A stretch of 64,000 bases of DNA. It comes from Marchantia polymorpha subsp. ruderalis (lineage: Eukaryota; Streptophyta; Marchantiopsida; Marchantiales; Marchantiaceae). The notes under the pieces are model-generated. The model saw only the letters and a program-made list of their open reading frames with translations. It searched no databases and was not told the origin of the DNA. The DNA is taken from the NCBI GenBank assembly GCA_037833965.1, contig AP031353.1, positions 21,082,501-21,146,500 of the forward strand. Reading direction: 5' to 3'. A program made the translations under genes and the position numbers. Below, piece by piece: positions 42,020 through 53,500 of the stretch. The stretch's first letter is position 1; each line of letters starts with the position of its first letter.

Positions 42020-42990
42020 ATCCCGCAATGTGATACTCTGCGCATCTAGGCCATATCTAGATCTCTTACGATCCTCAATAATATTCCGTGTTTCACGAAT
42101 GCGGCTTTAACAAGTGGCACCTTCTTTACTCGTTTGTAAAGACGTGTTTGTTTACAAGCTGGTGTCAAACCTGACACCAGCTTGTAAACAAACACTGGGG
42201 ACTTCTGGGGCATTGCAGTGACCTCGTCAGCTCTAAGAATTTCGATCGTATTTTAAGAGTTAACGAAGACTCGCAACGATCTACAGACACAGAGCAGCAA
42301 TCTGATACTCTGCGCAACACAGCCATGTCTAGATCTCTTACAAGCCTCAATAATATTCCTTCTTTCACGAACGTACTTTAGCAAGGGATTTTTTTTTTTT
42401 AATCAGAAGTGCTTGTTTTATAAGCTTGTGTAAGGTTGACTTCTGGGGCATTGCAGTGACCTCGTCGGTTCTAAGAATTTCGATCGTATTTTAAGAGTTG
42501 ACGAAGACTCGCAACGATCTACAGACACAGAGCACCCATGTGATACTCTGCGCGACACAGTCATGTCTAGATCTCTTACAAGCCTCAATAATATTCCGTA
42601 TTTCACGAATGTACCTTTAACAAGGGTTACCGTTTTTACTCAAAGGTGCTTGTTTTACAAGTTCGTGTCAGGTTGACTACTGGGGCATTTCAGTGACCTC
42701 GTGAGCTCTAAGAAATTGAAGGTATTGTAAGAGCTGACGAAAAATCGCTTCGTTCTAAAGACACAGAGCACCAATGTGATACTCTGCGCATGACGGTTAT
42801 GTCTAGATCTCTCACAAGCCTCAACAATATTCCGCATTTCACAAATGTAGCTTTAACAAATGGTACCTTCTTTACTCAGACGTGCTCGTGTCAGGTTGAC
42901 TTCTGGGGCATTGCAGTAACCTCGTGAGCTCTAAGAATTTCGATGGTAGTGTAAGAGCTGACGAAAAATCGCAGTGATCTACACACACCC
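42020..42990. repeat. Tandem ~240-bp repeats upstream of the receptor-kinase fragment
   Basis: About four diverged units recur. Each has CTTCTGGGGCATTGCAGTGACCTCG-like sequence, TCTAAGAATTTCGAT, GATACTCTGCGC, TGTCTAGATCTCTTAC and CCTCAATAATATTCCG, ending with CTTTAACAAG before the next. Units begin near 42110, 42370, 42610 and 42850; the last one leads into the LRR receptor fragment. Minus-strand open frames of 60-67 codons in each unit are similar only because the DNA is repeated. Confidence 0.75.
42144..42195. repeat. Perfect 24-bp hairpin within the first tandem unit
   Basis: The arms 42144-42167 and 42172-42195 are exact reverse complements with a 4-nt loop AACC. The other units have only the left-arm-like sequence followed by AGGTTGA. 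The right arm therefore looks like a local inverted copy of the left arm. Confidence 0.9.
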
Positions 42991-43048
42991 AGCACCATTT
43001 GCTGGGAAAATCGTTGGGCTACGAAGCGAAGAAGAAATTGGATTTCAG

Positions 43049-43450
43049 ATGCTCCGGAACCGTAATATAAGAGTGCGTGATGAAATGCTGTGGACAGGAT
43101 TTGATATTACTCCTCGATATATGCTGTTTCCGATAGAGAAATTGGTGAGAGTAGTACAGTATGTGCATCGTAGGCGCTGGCCACTTCTTCTCTATCTTTT
43201 GTTCTTCATTACAATTTTGAAAGGACTGGAAATAGTTGCGGCCCTGTTATCGAACACGCCCAGCGCAGGAACAGATTTTGAGGCGCTTGTGAATATCAGA
43301 CACTTATTCGAAAGCAATTCTCTTTCTATGGATTGGACCTGGTCAAGCTTTTGCAGTAGCTGGATTGGAGTGAAGTGCAACAACGAAAGCCGGGTGGTCT
43401 ACTGGATCTGAGTTCGAAGTCTTATATCATCCTCCGGCTGTTGGAAATCT
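43049..43450 (+). pseudogene. LRR receptor-like kinase N-terminal fragment, frameshifted
   Basis: An open frame encodes a hydrophobic segment (WPLLLYLLFFITIL), likely a signal peptide. An LRR N-terminal cap follows: TDFEALVNIRHLF, then SLSMDWTWSSFCSSWIGVKCNNESRVV. This is the pattern D..AL...K....L..W.....C.W.GV.C....RV of plant LRR receptor kinases. After VVY the frame reads WI and stops at 43411; a single missing base there would give LDLSSKS, a normal first-LRR continuation. Homology then fades within about 40 bp, and no kinase domain follows. The start codon is uncertain (43049, 43085 or 43121). Confidence 0.65.
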
Positions 43451-43736
43451 TGCTACGTTAGGGACTCCTGATATTTACGATAACCAGTTCTGAGGATCGA
43501 TAACAGACGTCCTCTTCTAACAGGATCGTAAAATCTCGTAAAGGATGATAGCTTATGTCTTGAGAATGAAATAATTTGTTTCCTTGTTCAGCATGGGAAT
43601 TCTTTGTAAGCTATTTTCGATCGGCAATAAAGACCAGGGCCATTGAATCTGACATTTGCAGCTCCGGATCGTCTATTCGCTTTCCATCTAAATCCTCTGC
43701 GTAACATTTTTTTTATGCTATTTCTTATTTGAATGT

Positions 43737-44400
43737 AGCAGATACACACACAACTCACTTAGATACACACGAGCATCAAGATACACTGAATTTTGTTTAC
43801 TCTAGAGCTGATCAGAAAAACTATTTATCAGCACAGTAACACGCGTCTGACACACAAAAAAACTCACACCGATTGCATTTGTTTTTTCAAGACAAAATTT
43901 AATTTATACTATTTCGAGAAATATTTGTTTCATTTTATCTTTGTTACAAGCTGGTATCAGTTATAAAGTATTATTTTGAACGAAAGTGAAATCGGGAGCA
44001 AGAGTGCAAAAAACATGGCTACTTCCCCAGCCTCCTCCAAGGTGGTTGGATGACCTTGGCCGACAGAAATTCCCATATTTCTAGGTAGTCAAGACACAAA
44101 CCATTACATGATCATGAAATTGACTGGCAGAGTATCAAAGAAGATTGATTCACTGCAACCGTTGGAACTTCTGCAAAAATTTGCGGACACTTTCTTCTCT
44201 TTTCATCTTCATATGGCCAATCTTAATGAGTGTCACTGTATACTCTCTTCTCCTCTCCCACTTTCCTGAACTTCAACAAGAAGTCAGCTTTAAACAAATC
44301 ATAATCAGCCTTGGCAAATATTGGCTACCAGGCCTGCATTCTCCTCTTAACACTCTAGCCCATGTACTTAGCTTGATAGCCTCCTCCCCATTGGCTTGAG
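43737..44400 (+). mobile_element. Remnant of an LTR retrotransposon with gag start
   Basis: TGGTATCAG at 43952-43960 follows an LTR-like end TTGTTACA. About 55 bp further an ATG (44015, MATSPASSKVVG) resembles a copia gag start but meets a stop after 12 codons. Fragments of gag-like sequence continue to about 44270. It is degenerate and has no open gene. Confidence 0.5.
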
Positions 44401-44419
44401 CAATACCAATAAAATCTTC

Positions 44420-44845
44420 AAACCACTATCGAGGTCTTGCTTCATTTTACCCAAAAAAGTATTGTACAGAAATCTAGCTCTTTGCATGATCACGATGGCT
44501 TCTCTTGGCTGCAATGACTCCAAGTGACTCTTCTTTAGAGCCTTGCAAAGAACTATCTTCAATAGGCTGGTCCCTCAACTCTTAGATCATCATCCCGGTT
44601 TTATGTAGCTCTCTCTCCACATAGAGGTATATTACCAATCTTTATTCCCAAAAAAGTCTTGTATTGAAACCTAGCACTTTGCATGATCACAATGCCTTAT
44701 CTTGGCTGCAATGCCTCTAAGTGACTCTTCTCTAGAGCCTTGCAAAGAACTATCTTCAGTAGGGTGGTCCCTCAACTTTTAGACCATCTTCCCGATTTTT
44801 TGTAGCTCTCTCTCCACATGGAGGTATATTATTAATCTTCCTTGA
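44420..44845. repeat. ~210-bp tandem duplication
   Basis: Two diverged copies (about 44420-44635 and 44636-44845) share CTTTGCATGATCAC, TTGGCTGCAATG, AAGTGACTCTTCT, AGAGCCTTGCAAAGAACTATCTTCA and GTAGCTCTCTCTCCACAT. The minus-strand translation of the first gives an open frame of about 64 codons that I cannot assign. Confidence 0.7.
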
Positions 44846-46300
44846 CTTCTAGTCTAGGTCATGCCCCTACAATAGCATGAAGTACTCTCTTCTCTTCAGT
44901 TTTGGAACTTCCATCAAACCAAAAATATAACTTGCACATCTTTGGTAAGATTATTTCCCAACAGCGGCCAAAATAAAAAACACTATGTCAAGGGCTTGTA
45001 TTACCTATTCATCTCTTATTTATATATGCTAAGAGCGATGGTTTCAAGTCGAGTTCTTGTACCATGCGAGCCCTGCCCTTCTCCATTATCCTTGTTGGTA
45101 TAAATTCTCATAATGTTTAGTAGAGGAAACCATTCGAAAAGTAACATGTCAAGAGGATATAAACAGGACAAGAAAGCTGCCCAATTATGAGCTTTAAGGA
45201 ATGTTTGTATAGATATTACATCTCAAAAAGAATGGAGGCCAAACACATACATGCTTCTCTGCAAGTAACTTTGTTTCTCATGGAATGAAAGTTCATTTAA
45301 ACAACCAACTCATCTAAACAAAATGCTTGCATGTAACCATGTTAATGTATATCAGATTGTGTCTGAGGACTTATTGCTAACTACATATTTGTCGATTGAA
45401 CCTACTCCTATCCGGTTTCTATCTAGAGATGGGTCGATGATCCAATTGATTTTGGTGACGATAAAATCTACAGATCTCATTATTACCTAATTCAGACTAG
45501 AAATATTGAGCTTTGTAGCATTTGAAAATGCATGAGTGATGAGTCTGAATAACCCAAATTTTTTCATCATTTAGTTTAGCGCTCGCTTTGTAGACTCTTT
45601 TTGTACTTGGCACACCTCCTCGAGACAACCTCTCTGTGCTATGAGAGAGTCGAAGACTAGGCCGTGTTGTCTGGCAAGTGTTTGTTGGACAATGCTCGGC
45701 TTCACAAACGTGCCAGACTTTGTGTATATGTGCGTCGACCGCATTGAAGACAATGCGTTAGCTGTGTACCTCATCGACGTTAAGAAAATTCGTCAGTCGG
45801 GGCTAAAATTGTGCCGGAACATGAAAATGTGGTGGAGTTAGAACTGTGATAGCATAAACTCTCTCAAAAATGTCTTTGATAGTATAGACTTTCTCAATTC
45901 TGGAAGTCGCCTCCCCAATGAAGCCATAGGAATCAATGGGATAGATGCCCCAATGGCAAGAAGCGGGGGCGTTTTATGCCCGCAGCCAACCCAACTACAC
46001 CAATGTTCACATGGCATTTTCATGTGCTTCACCAAAGACATACCTTGAGATGAGACGTGACACATGACTGCAAGGATCGATCAAGAAGGTATGCAATCCC
46101 ATGTGTATGGCTCGTGAGCCATGTACGACATCACACATGGACAAGGATAATAAACGAAGAAATAAAGAAAGAGATGTTTAGGGTTTAGGGTTTGCCAAAA
46201 CCTTTGGGGTTTGCTAAGAAGATGAAAGGTGGAACCCAAAAGAGCCGAACCGAAATATCTTCAAGAAACTTATTGTTGACCTCAAGGGACTTGTAACTTG
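44846..46300. other. Unassigned region
   Basis: Short open frames (45571-45774 minus, 45641-45841 plus) overlap each other and show no recognisable family. A telomere-like motif GTTTAGGGTTTAGGGTTT lies at 46176-46193. The right part probably belongs to the neighbouring copia remnant. Confidence 0.4.
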
Positions 46301-48349
46301 TTGCATTACAAGGTAATAGTATTTCCAAATAAGCCGCAACATTAATGGCTTCAGCCCAAAAAATTTATGATAAACGAGCATGACTCAACACACTCCATGT
46401 TCTATCCAACAACGTTTGATTGAGACTTTCTGACACGCCATTTTGCAGTGGAGAATGAACATTTGTGAAATGGCGGGTTACACTCTTGTTTTCACAAAAC
46501 GTGCTAAACTCTTAGAAAAGGTACTCCCCGCTGTTATCCAATCGCAAGAACTTCACATTATGTCTTGTTTGAATCTCTTTTTGGACTTTCCCCATCTTAA
46601 AAGTGACAAAGACATTAGACTTGCGTGGAAGAAAGTAGATCCACACTTATCTTGAATAGTCATCAATAAACGTAATATAGTACTCAATCCATAGTGTGAG
46701 GCAACCGGGGAAAGGCCATACATATCAAAATGAATATACTCAAGAATTGTCTTAGAATTATGAATGCCAGTTCCAAAAGCATGTCACATGTGCTATCCAA
46801 ATACATAGTACACACAGAATTCAAGCTTGCAATAACTTGAGCTAGGTAAAAAACTTGTTTGTGTAAAATGTTCATATTTTTTTCATTCATGTGGCCAAGA
46901 CGAGCATGTCACAATCTAGTCTAATCCTCTAATGATTTCGTACCATTGACCTCACCAAGAATTATAGATTCCTCTAAGTTAAAGATTCTTCCGCTTGTGA
47001 GGTTTCATTATCATGTTGGAAACTTTCTCAACCTAGAGAAAGATATCTACTGAAAACCTCTCATGTCAATCTCCCCGAGTGAATTTAAATTCTCACGCAT
47101 ACCTAGGAATGTGTTTAACATTCGTCAATGTTAGTACTTTCCCATCAAACATTTGAATTTGATATCCAAATGCGTACACGCCAACCACTTACGCTTTAGA
47201 GTATCTAGGGTTTGCAAAACTATGAGAATTATGTGCACATTGTCTCCTCATGCAAAATCCTTCAACAAAAACTTAATTCTAACTTCTTGGGATGAGATTG
47301 ATCAAAACCGACAAATATTGCTCAAAATTCTGACACAAATCTGAGGTTGGGGAAAGCCGAGCCACAATCACGCGATGTTTTCTCTCTCTCCTCAGACTAG
47401 CGCGCCGTTCACGCTACGACACCACGCGCCGTGACCTGCGCGGACCACGCGTCTGACCCGGATGTCAACCTACGGGAGGGGTGGTCACTCCACTTTGGCC
47501 GAGCAGCGGCTGAAGCAAGGTAAAACCCTTACTCTTCCGACAAAAACCTAGGCCTCTCCTTTGCAGGACAGGGCTTAATCAATATCTCCTCATCTTTGCC
47601 AAGACAGGCCGAGCACAGCTACGCGAGCAGAGCCACTGTCTGATTGCAAAGAAGATTCCTTTCTGAAAAATCTTCCCTGGCTGCAAAACATCCGTCGTAC
47701 TAGCGAGGGTTGTACGACCCGAATGTCTCTCGGCGCGCAACGACTTCAGGCAAAATACAGCGCTCTCGTCTTTGCTTTCTGTCTCGTCTCTTCTCTCCCT
47801 CAAGACTAATGGTGGCTGCGGTTGCTATCAATTTTTTTGATACAATTTGGCCGTGAGTTCTTGCAAGATTCCAAACTTTGTCCATGATGAAAACCGTCAC
47901 CGACGGAAAACAACCTGTCACAAGCCACAACTTTTGGAAAAATCATAGCTTCTAAAAAAACCACTTTTAGTTTTGCAATCTCCTGAACGAGAAAAATACT
48001 TTCACAAACATCATCCACAAAAAAATATTTGTCAGTAGTCAGAAACCATCACGCATCAGAAAATCGTCATGACTTCCAAAATTCCAAACTTGTCACACTT
48101 TAGAAAACTGTCACAAACTTTTGTGACAAAAACTCTCACTCATCATAAACTTGTTAGAAACTCCACGAGTTTTTCACTTCTCAAAACTTTCATCTAAATC
48201 GTGATTTTTGGCAAAACTCTATCATTGACAAAAAAACTAAAAAAAAACTATAAATAATGACAAAACAGAACTGTCAGAAATTTAAAGCCGAAACAACTAG
48301 ACTGTGAATTTCCGACCTAACTCCGAACCGAAAACTTGCTCTAATACCA
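46300..48349 (-). mobile_element. Decayed Ty1/copia element, copy 2
   Basis: Minus strand, from a primer-binding site TGGTATTAGAGC (48349-48338) next to an LTR-like end ...CCGTACA. Downstream come a GAG-pre-integrase remnant (HARLGHMNEK, about 46920-46860), an integrase core (FIDDYSR-like YIDDYSR near 46665, KFLRLDNSGEY near 46550, and HSPLQNGVSESLNQTLL with FWAEAINVAAYL at about 46480-46330), and stops in between. This is a typical plant copia order. Pol downstream of integrase is not found further left. Confidence 0.8.
48338..48349 (-). other. Primer-binding site, copia copy 2
   Basis: TGGTATTAGAGC on the minus strand differs by one base from the standard copia site complementary to initiator Met-tRNA. 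An LTR-like end ...CCGTACA precedes it. Confidence 0.65.
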
Positions 48350-50549
48350 TTTGTACGGAGAAGCGAAAAACTTAGTGATTCATGCAAGCCAACCTAACAA
48401 CAAGAGAACCACCGGTGTACAACATGATTCACCCTCAAGGGATAAGTACATGGAAGATTACACACAAGAAACTAGTATGCGAAAGCATTAGGATATATAT
48501 ATATATATACCCAACACATCCGACCAATCTCGTCTGCACTATTTTGCACACTAGTACAGAAGTATGTTTGTTGTCACGCTATTATAAAAATATAAGTCGT
48601 GACGACGTTACACCGTTCTCAGGCTGCGCCTAAGTTTGAATATATTATTTTCGGCTCTGTCTCTATATTGCTTCGATTACACCTAATGCAGTAAGATAAC
48701 TGCATTCGGTGTAATCGACGCAACGTATGGCGTTATCTTAACGACCGCGTTGATTCCATCATGAGTTTTTCCCTTTTCAGAAGTTTGACTTTGGCAGTAA
48801 GATTCGTTGGCAATTTCAATGTCTTGCGCGTTTACTTTTGTGTCTAAGCTCTTTATAATTGAGAACTTTGAGTCTTACTTTTTAGCATCGGCCGAGGTTG
48901 AGTCCACCACGGATAAAATCAACGACTTCGTCCCGAATCACAGGACATATCTTGATAGACCACGAATGTTATCTTCGTCAGACTATATATTATGTTTTTT
49001 CCAGGAATGTGTCAAGGTACATCTCCCCTTTTCTCACTCTAACACCTTCATATTCTATCTTGTATTTGCAATCTCATGCATTGGTAGTCGTGCCGATCCT
49101 GGATTGGCAAACTGCTGACAGAGCATATCGTTCACTGTATGACGATGGTAATTGGACGAATTCCACTACCCGAGGAAACGAGTCCAATGAGCGGAACAAA
49201 TCTATCTTTATGATTGAAAGTTCAGAAACAGTATATCCTCCTTTCGGACGAAAGAGTGAATGTGCGATCATTAGGAGGAGAAGATATGGGTCGTCACATG
49301 AAAATATATAATCTTGCTGATAGTACAACAGATAATTGATTGTGAGGCAGATTACCTTGATAATGATTTTCTGACACTCCGTTCTGTGCATCTGTACACA
49401 GCTAGTTGTCTACTGACAAGACAGGGCTCTCACCTCGTTTTGTCCCGACAATTTCTTTGTTCTTGATCCTATGAACCTGCTCTCTTTAATTCTCGTGGGG
49501 AACTTTAGACATGATCTGTCCAAAGGATGCTTGAGCATGGTTTCACCTTTCTGAACACTCTGTTCTTGTGAGCACTTGTTGGGTACCACCAGAAGCAACC
49601 TTGACTTTTATAGTGAGTGTGCCTTCGACCGCTGAATAAAGATGTGATGAAGTGTATCTGGAGAAGGCTAACAAACCATCTTGGCTCCGTGGCTCGAATT
49701 TCCGCGATTTAATGAAAGGTTGTTCGAACTTACAAGTTTTATATTGGCTGTAGAGCTTGTATTGATCGAGGTCTTCATATCCCCGTTTCTAAGGAAAAGA
49801 AACGGCTCTAGAATTCACTTCGGTTACAAATTCCGGTCTGCTATGCTGCAGCTCAGTACCTTGAGACGGAGTCTAAACTATTCAAGCCGGCTCGATATCT
49901 AGTCTCTGTACATTTTCTCGTAAAGCTAGCAGTGGAGTCCGATGGAATAGTTGAAAATATTTTCTGTGCCTCTTTTACATTCTTGCCTTGACGGCATACA
50001 CAGACTGGATAATGATGTGGTTCCGATATGAGAAGAACAATCAGATCAAAAGTTGTGTAGAGTCCCTAAAAGTGAGCTTATCAGGAAGCTGGAATACATG
50101 AAGCTGAATCTGTTGAAGCTGCAGTGTTTTATCTAGTATTCCAGAACTCTGCTCTGCTCGTCAAAATTATACTACAGATCCCTGCAATTGACGTGATGAG
50201 CTAGATTGAACAATAATACTCAGGATGTTTTACAAGTTAGTATCGATCGAGCCCGAAGTACATGAAATCATCAAGTTATGTATCGAAGTGCAGAACTCAA
50301 AACATCAATGAGATGACTTAGACCTGCTGAATAATAAGTCATTGGAAGTTTATTATGTACATATTCAGAGCAAGAGCGATGATCCTTTGCTGCGCTGTTG
50401 AAGAGCAGGATCCTATTCAATATGATTGCATAGATCTGTTAAAGCTACATGCCGAAAACCAAATTCCGTGCAGATCCACTGCAACAGCTATGACGCTTCG
50501 GGAAGCCCAATTTTGATCTTTTGGGCTGTCACTGACACTTGATTTTGAT
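48350..50549. other. Probable copia LTR and unassigned AT-rich sequence
   Basis: About 48350-48640 is probably the copia 5' LTR and includes a TA tract at 48493-48509. Plus-strand frames at 48807-49118 and 48898-49311 (103 and 137 codons) overlap in different phases and have no recognisable domain. One at 49681-49902 is equally anonymous. I cannot support a gene here. Confidence 0.4.
48669..48722. repeat. Imperfect 24-bp hairpin
   Basis: The arms 48669-48692 and 48699-48722 pair with two mismatches around a 6-nt loop AAGATA. The core CGATTACACC/GGTGTAATCG is perfect. It is possibly a small hairpin transposon relic. Confidence 0.8.
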
Positions 50550-50585
50550 TTTCACATTGTATGTCCAGAGACATACAATGTGAAA
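50550..50585 (-). other. Perfect 16-bp hairpin just after the Roco copy 2 stop
   Basis: TTTCACATTGTATGTC (50550-50565) and its exact reverse complement (50570-50585) are separated by CAGA. On the minus strand it starts 10 nt beyond the stop codon at 50595, placing it in the 3' untranslated region of the Roco gene. A role in mRNA processing or stability is only possible. Confidence 0.75.
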
Positions 50586-50594
50586 GGACAAAAT

Positions 50595-53500
50595 CTAAAG
50601 CCAGACAGAAGCAGACGGCTTTACCCTTTCAAAGTAATTTGTGATGTCTCTGACGCGACCAGTAGGTTGGTAACAGTTAAAGCATTCATCGCACATCCAC
50701 ACGACAGTTTTAGAATACGGATCTGATTCCTTCGATGATGACAACTCTACACGTCTCAATTTTATTTTCTCATAGAACACAGCGGATCCCAATTCTCTTA
50801 TACTGTCCATCACCAGCGTTGCTGAAAGTTCTTTCACAGATTCCCTGGGACCAAGACTGTCAAGACTGACTTGCGATAAAGTTTCCTGCGCTCCCTCGGC
50901 AAATGACTGCGATGTAGAGTCCTGCGCTCCCTTGGCCACCCACTCGACCCCATCTGCCATTTTCGAGGTGTCACCACCTTCCCACTTGGGAAGGAGCAAA
51001 CCGAGTCCTGGACTGACAATATTACCGACGATTTTAGCCGTGATGAGGGTCACTTTTAAGGTCCAAGAGAGGCATGGTTCAACTTTACGCAGCCATTCTC
51101 TCATGTTCTTAATCTGGAGACCTTCTTGCTTCTCGACATGGTGAGGAACTCCGTCACTGTAGTCGCACTCGCAGAGCAGATGCATTCGGAAGCGTTCGTG
51201 AAATGCCTGTCGGGCCGAGAGGTAGAAGCGGGAATCGTCTTCCTTGGCGAGGAAGATGTACCTAGGATAACAGTTCTCTTTCTCCTCGATGGAGTAGCGA
51301 TTCAAAGCCAGGATCTGGTTCAGAAGCTTCTTCTGGCACTCGAACGCCTTGTCGAACTTCTTCTGCAGCTCCTCACATTTTCGGTCGATGTGCTCTCTCA
51401 TTCGGTGGCCCTCCTCCCGAATCACGAAAATGATTTTTTCCGTATCGCCCTGAGTCTCGTCCTGCTTGAGGGCCTCTTCCGTCTCATCTGCCACCGGCAG
51501 CGAGCTCGGGGGCAGCAGATCGAATTTCTTGATGTCGGACTGGGCAATCAGAATGCTCTCCTTCACACTGGAGTGGATGGCCTCGAGCTCGGACGCGGAC
51601 AATAGCTGACCACTCTGCAATCCAACTGTTTCGACCGTCATGGTGGTGGAACTGTGCAGCCCATGCTTGCGAACGTGCATCTTCAGCTCGTCCACAGGGA
51701 TCAGCTTCCTGTAGGCCATGGGGACTGTTTCACGGTCGGCACGCCAGGGCCCGATGGCCTTCCGTTCCAGTTCCACGCTGGGGCAGGTCTGGACGCACAG
51801 GCCCTCGACCAGGTTCATAATCTCGATAACAAGATCGAGGTCCGTGTGGTACGAGTGGTCCTCGACTTCGACCCCATTGACGAAATCGACCTGCTTGACC
51901 ATGCGCTTGACGAACACATCGATCCGATCGTCCCCTGGGTCGGATTCATCGACATCGAACTGCACGAGAACCATCTGAGATCCGACCTTGAAGAACGAGA
52001 ACGTCTTGCCGGCGCAGTAGTCGCTGTGAAATTGGAGCCCGAATTTCTTGTCCTGAGCCAGAAGGACTTGCAGCTTCCTGAACACGAACAAGGGAATGAA
52101 GCCCTTGTCCTCCTCTCTGGGCTGGAGAGATCGCCCCATGACCCACTGCACTCCCTCCCTCTCCCACTTGCTCAGATTGTCCTCTCGGATCAGAGCCGGG
52201 ATGAAAACTCTTTCCCCATCGAGGCACGACCCCAGCATCAAAAATCTCTCCTCTCCCACATAGTAGCACAACCCCAGCTTGGCGAGCATGCCAATTAGAT
52301 CATCGGTTTTTGCTTGGAAGTGGCTGTTGAGAATAGAGCGTTTGAGAGATCCGTCGCGTCCCACGATTTGGGATAGGGACGACTGCTTAGCTGCTAGCAT
52401 TTGCTCAGGTAGGAGGATTTCGCCGATGACTTTATTGGCGAACCATTCCGGATCTGCGACGACAAATCTATCGGTCTCCTTCCCAACCGGAGAATTCCTG
52501 TAGTAGATGATGCACCCTGACTCTTGCAAGTGAGCAGTGGCCGCGTCTAATTTGTCGGCTTTGATACCTCGTTTCTCCATCATCTGGCTGAACAATGTCC
52601 AGTTGAGGACAGGGAAGTTGCTATGCTTACTCTTCCAGTCGAGCAGAAACTCATGAATTTCCAAGCATACTTTGGGTATCTTGACATCTTTGAGAGCATT
52701 TTCGACTTTGGAAAGCAGGTGCTGCTTCAGCTTCTGGACAGACCTTCTCGATCTTGCATCGACTACAATAGGCTCCGAGTGGATGTCGAGCGAATCAGAG
52801 AACGCTTTGCCTACATCTTTCAGAAGACTGCCCCAGAAAGTCTTCTGACGGTTGAAATCTTCAGCTTCAACACCGCCATGGATTCGAGAATTTATGCAGT
52901 TCAGAGCTAAGACCAAGTGGCGCTTGATCCCCTTCGCAGACCCGGCCGCGATGAATCTGAGCCAGTAGCGCAGCTCACGTTCACTCTTTGCAGCTTCTGG
53001 CAGCTTTACTAAATCAGCACGAAAGACCAGCACGAAAGTTGTAGCCTTGCCGGATGCCAGTCCGAGGTCTGAGAGTAAGGCCCCGTGCATCACATGGAAC
53101 TCTTGCTGGCCAGCTAACTCCCACAGAATAAGTGTCAGCTCTTCTTCCGCGGTTCCAGCTTCACCAGAAGCCTCAGACAACTCTATTCCTCGGGTGCGCG
53201 GCTCCTCATGAAACTTAGGCCTGCGTTCCCACGTGATGAAGGACTTCAGAAGGTTTCTCTCCATCGATCTCCTCAGTGTGGTTTTTCCCACCTTCTCATA
53301 TCCACATAAGAATACTTTGGCCATGCGCGGAACTACTTGCTCCTCGTCCTCCAGTTTTAACTCCTCTCCGCGCATGTTGTGCAGTCTCTGCTCCTCCATT
53401 TGTATTTTTAAGGATTCGTCGTGCCAAGATACATTCACAAACACCGTCAAATTTGGATTCTGTCTGTATGCGTCCCTAAGAGCTTTCGCTCCTATCAAAT

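Noticed and set aside
42165-42837. Three similar minus-strand small proteins (60-67 codons) at 42.2-42.8 kb
   Set aside because: Their similarity is explained by the tandem DNA repeat, and the frames do not keep a common end or an upstream promoter.
46176-46193. TTTAGGG repeats as evidence of a chromosome end
   Set aside because: Only about two and a half units lie inside a copia remnant; this is a chance or interstitial motif.
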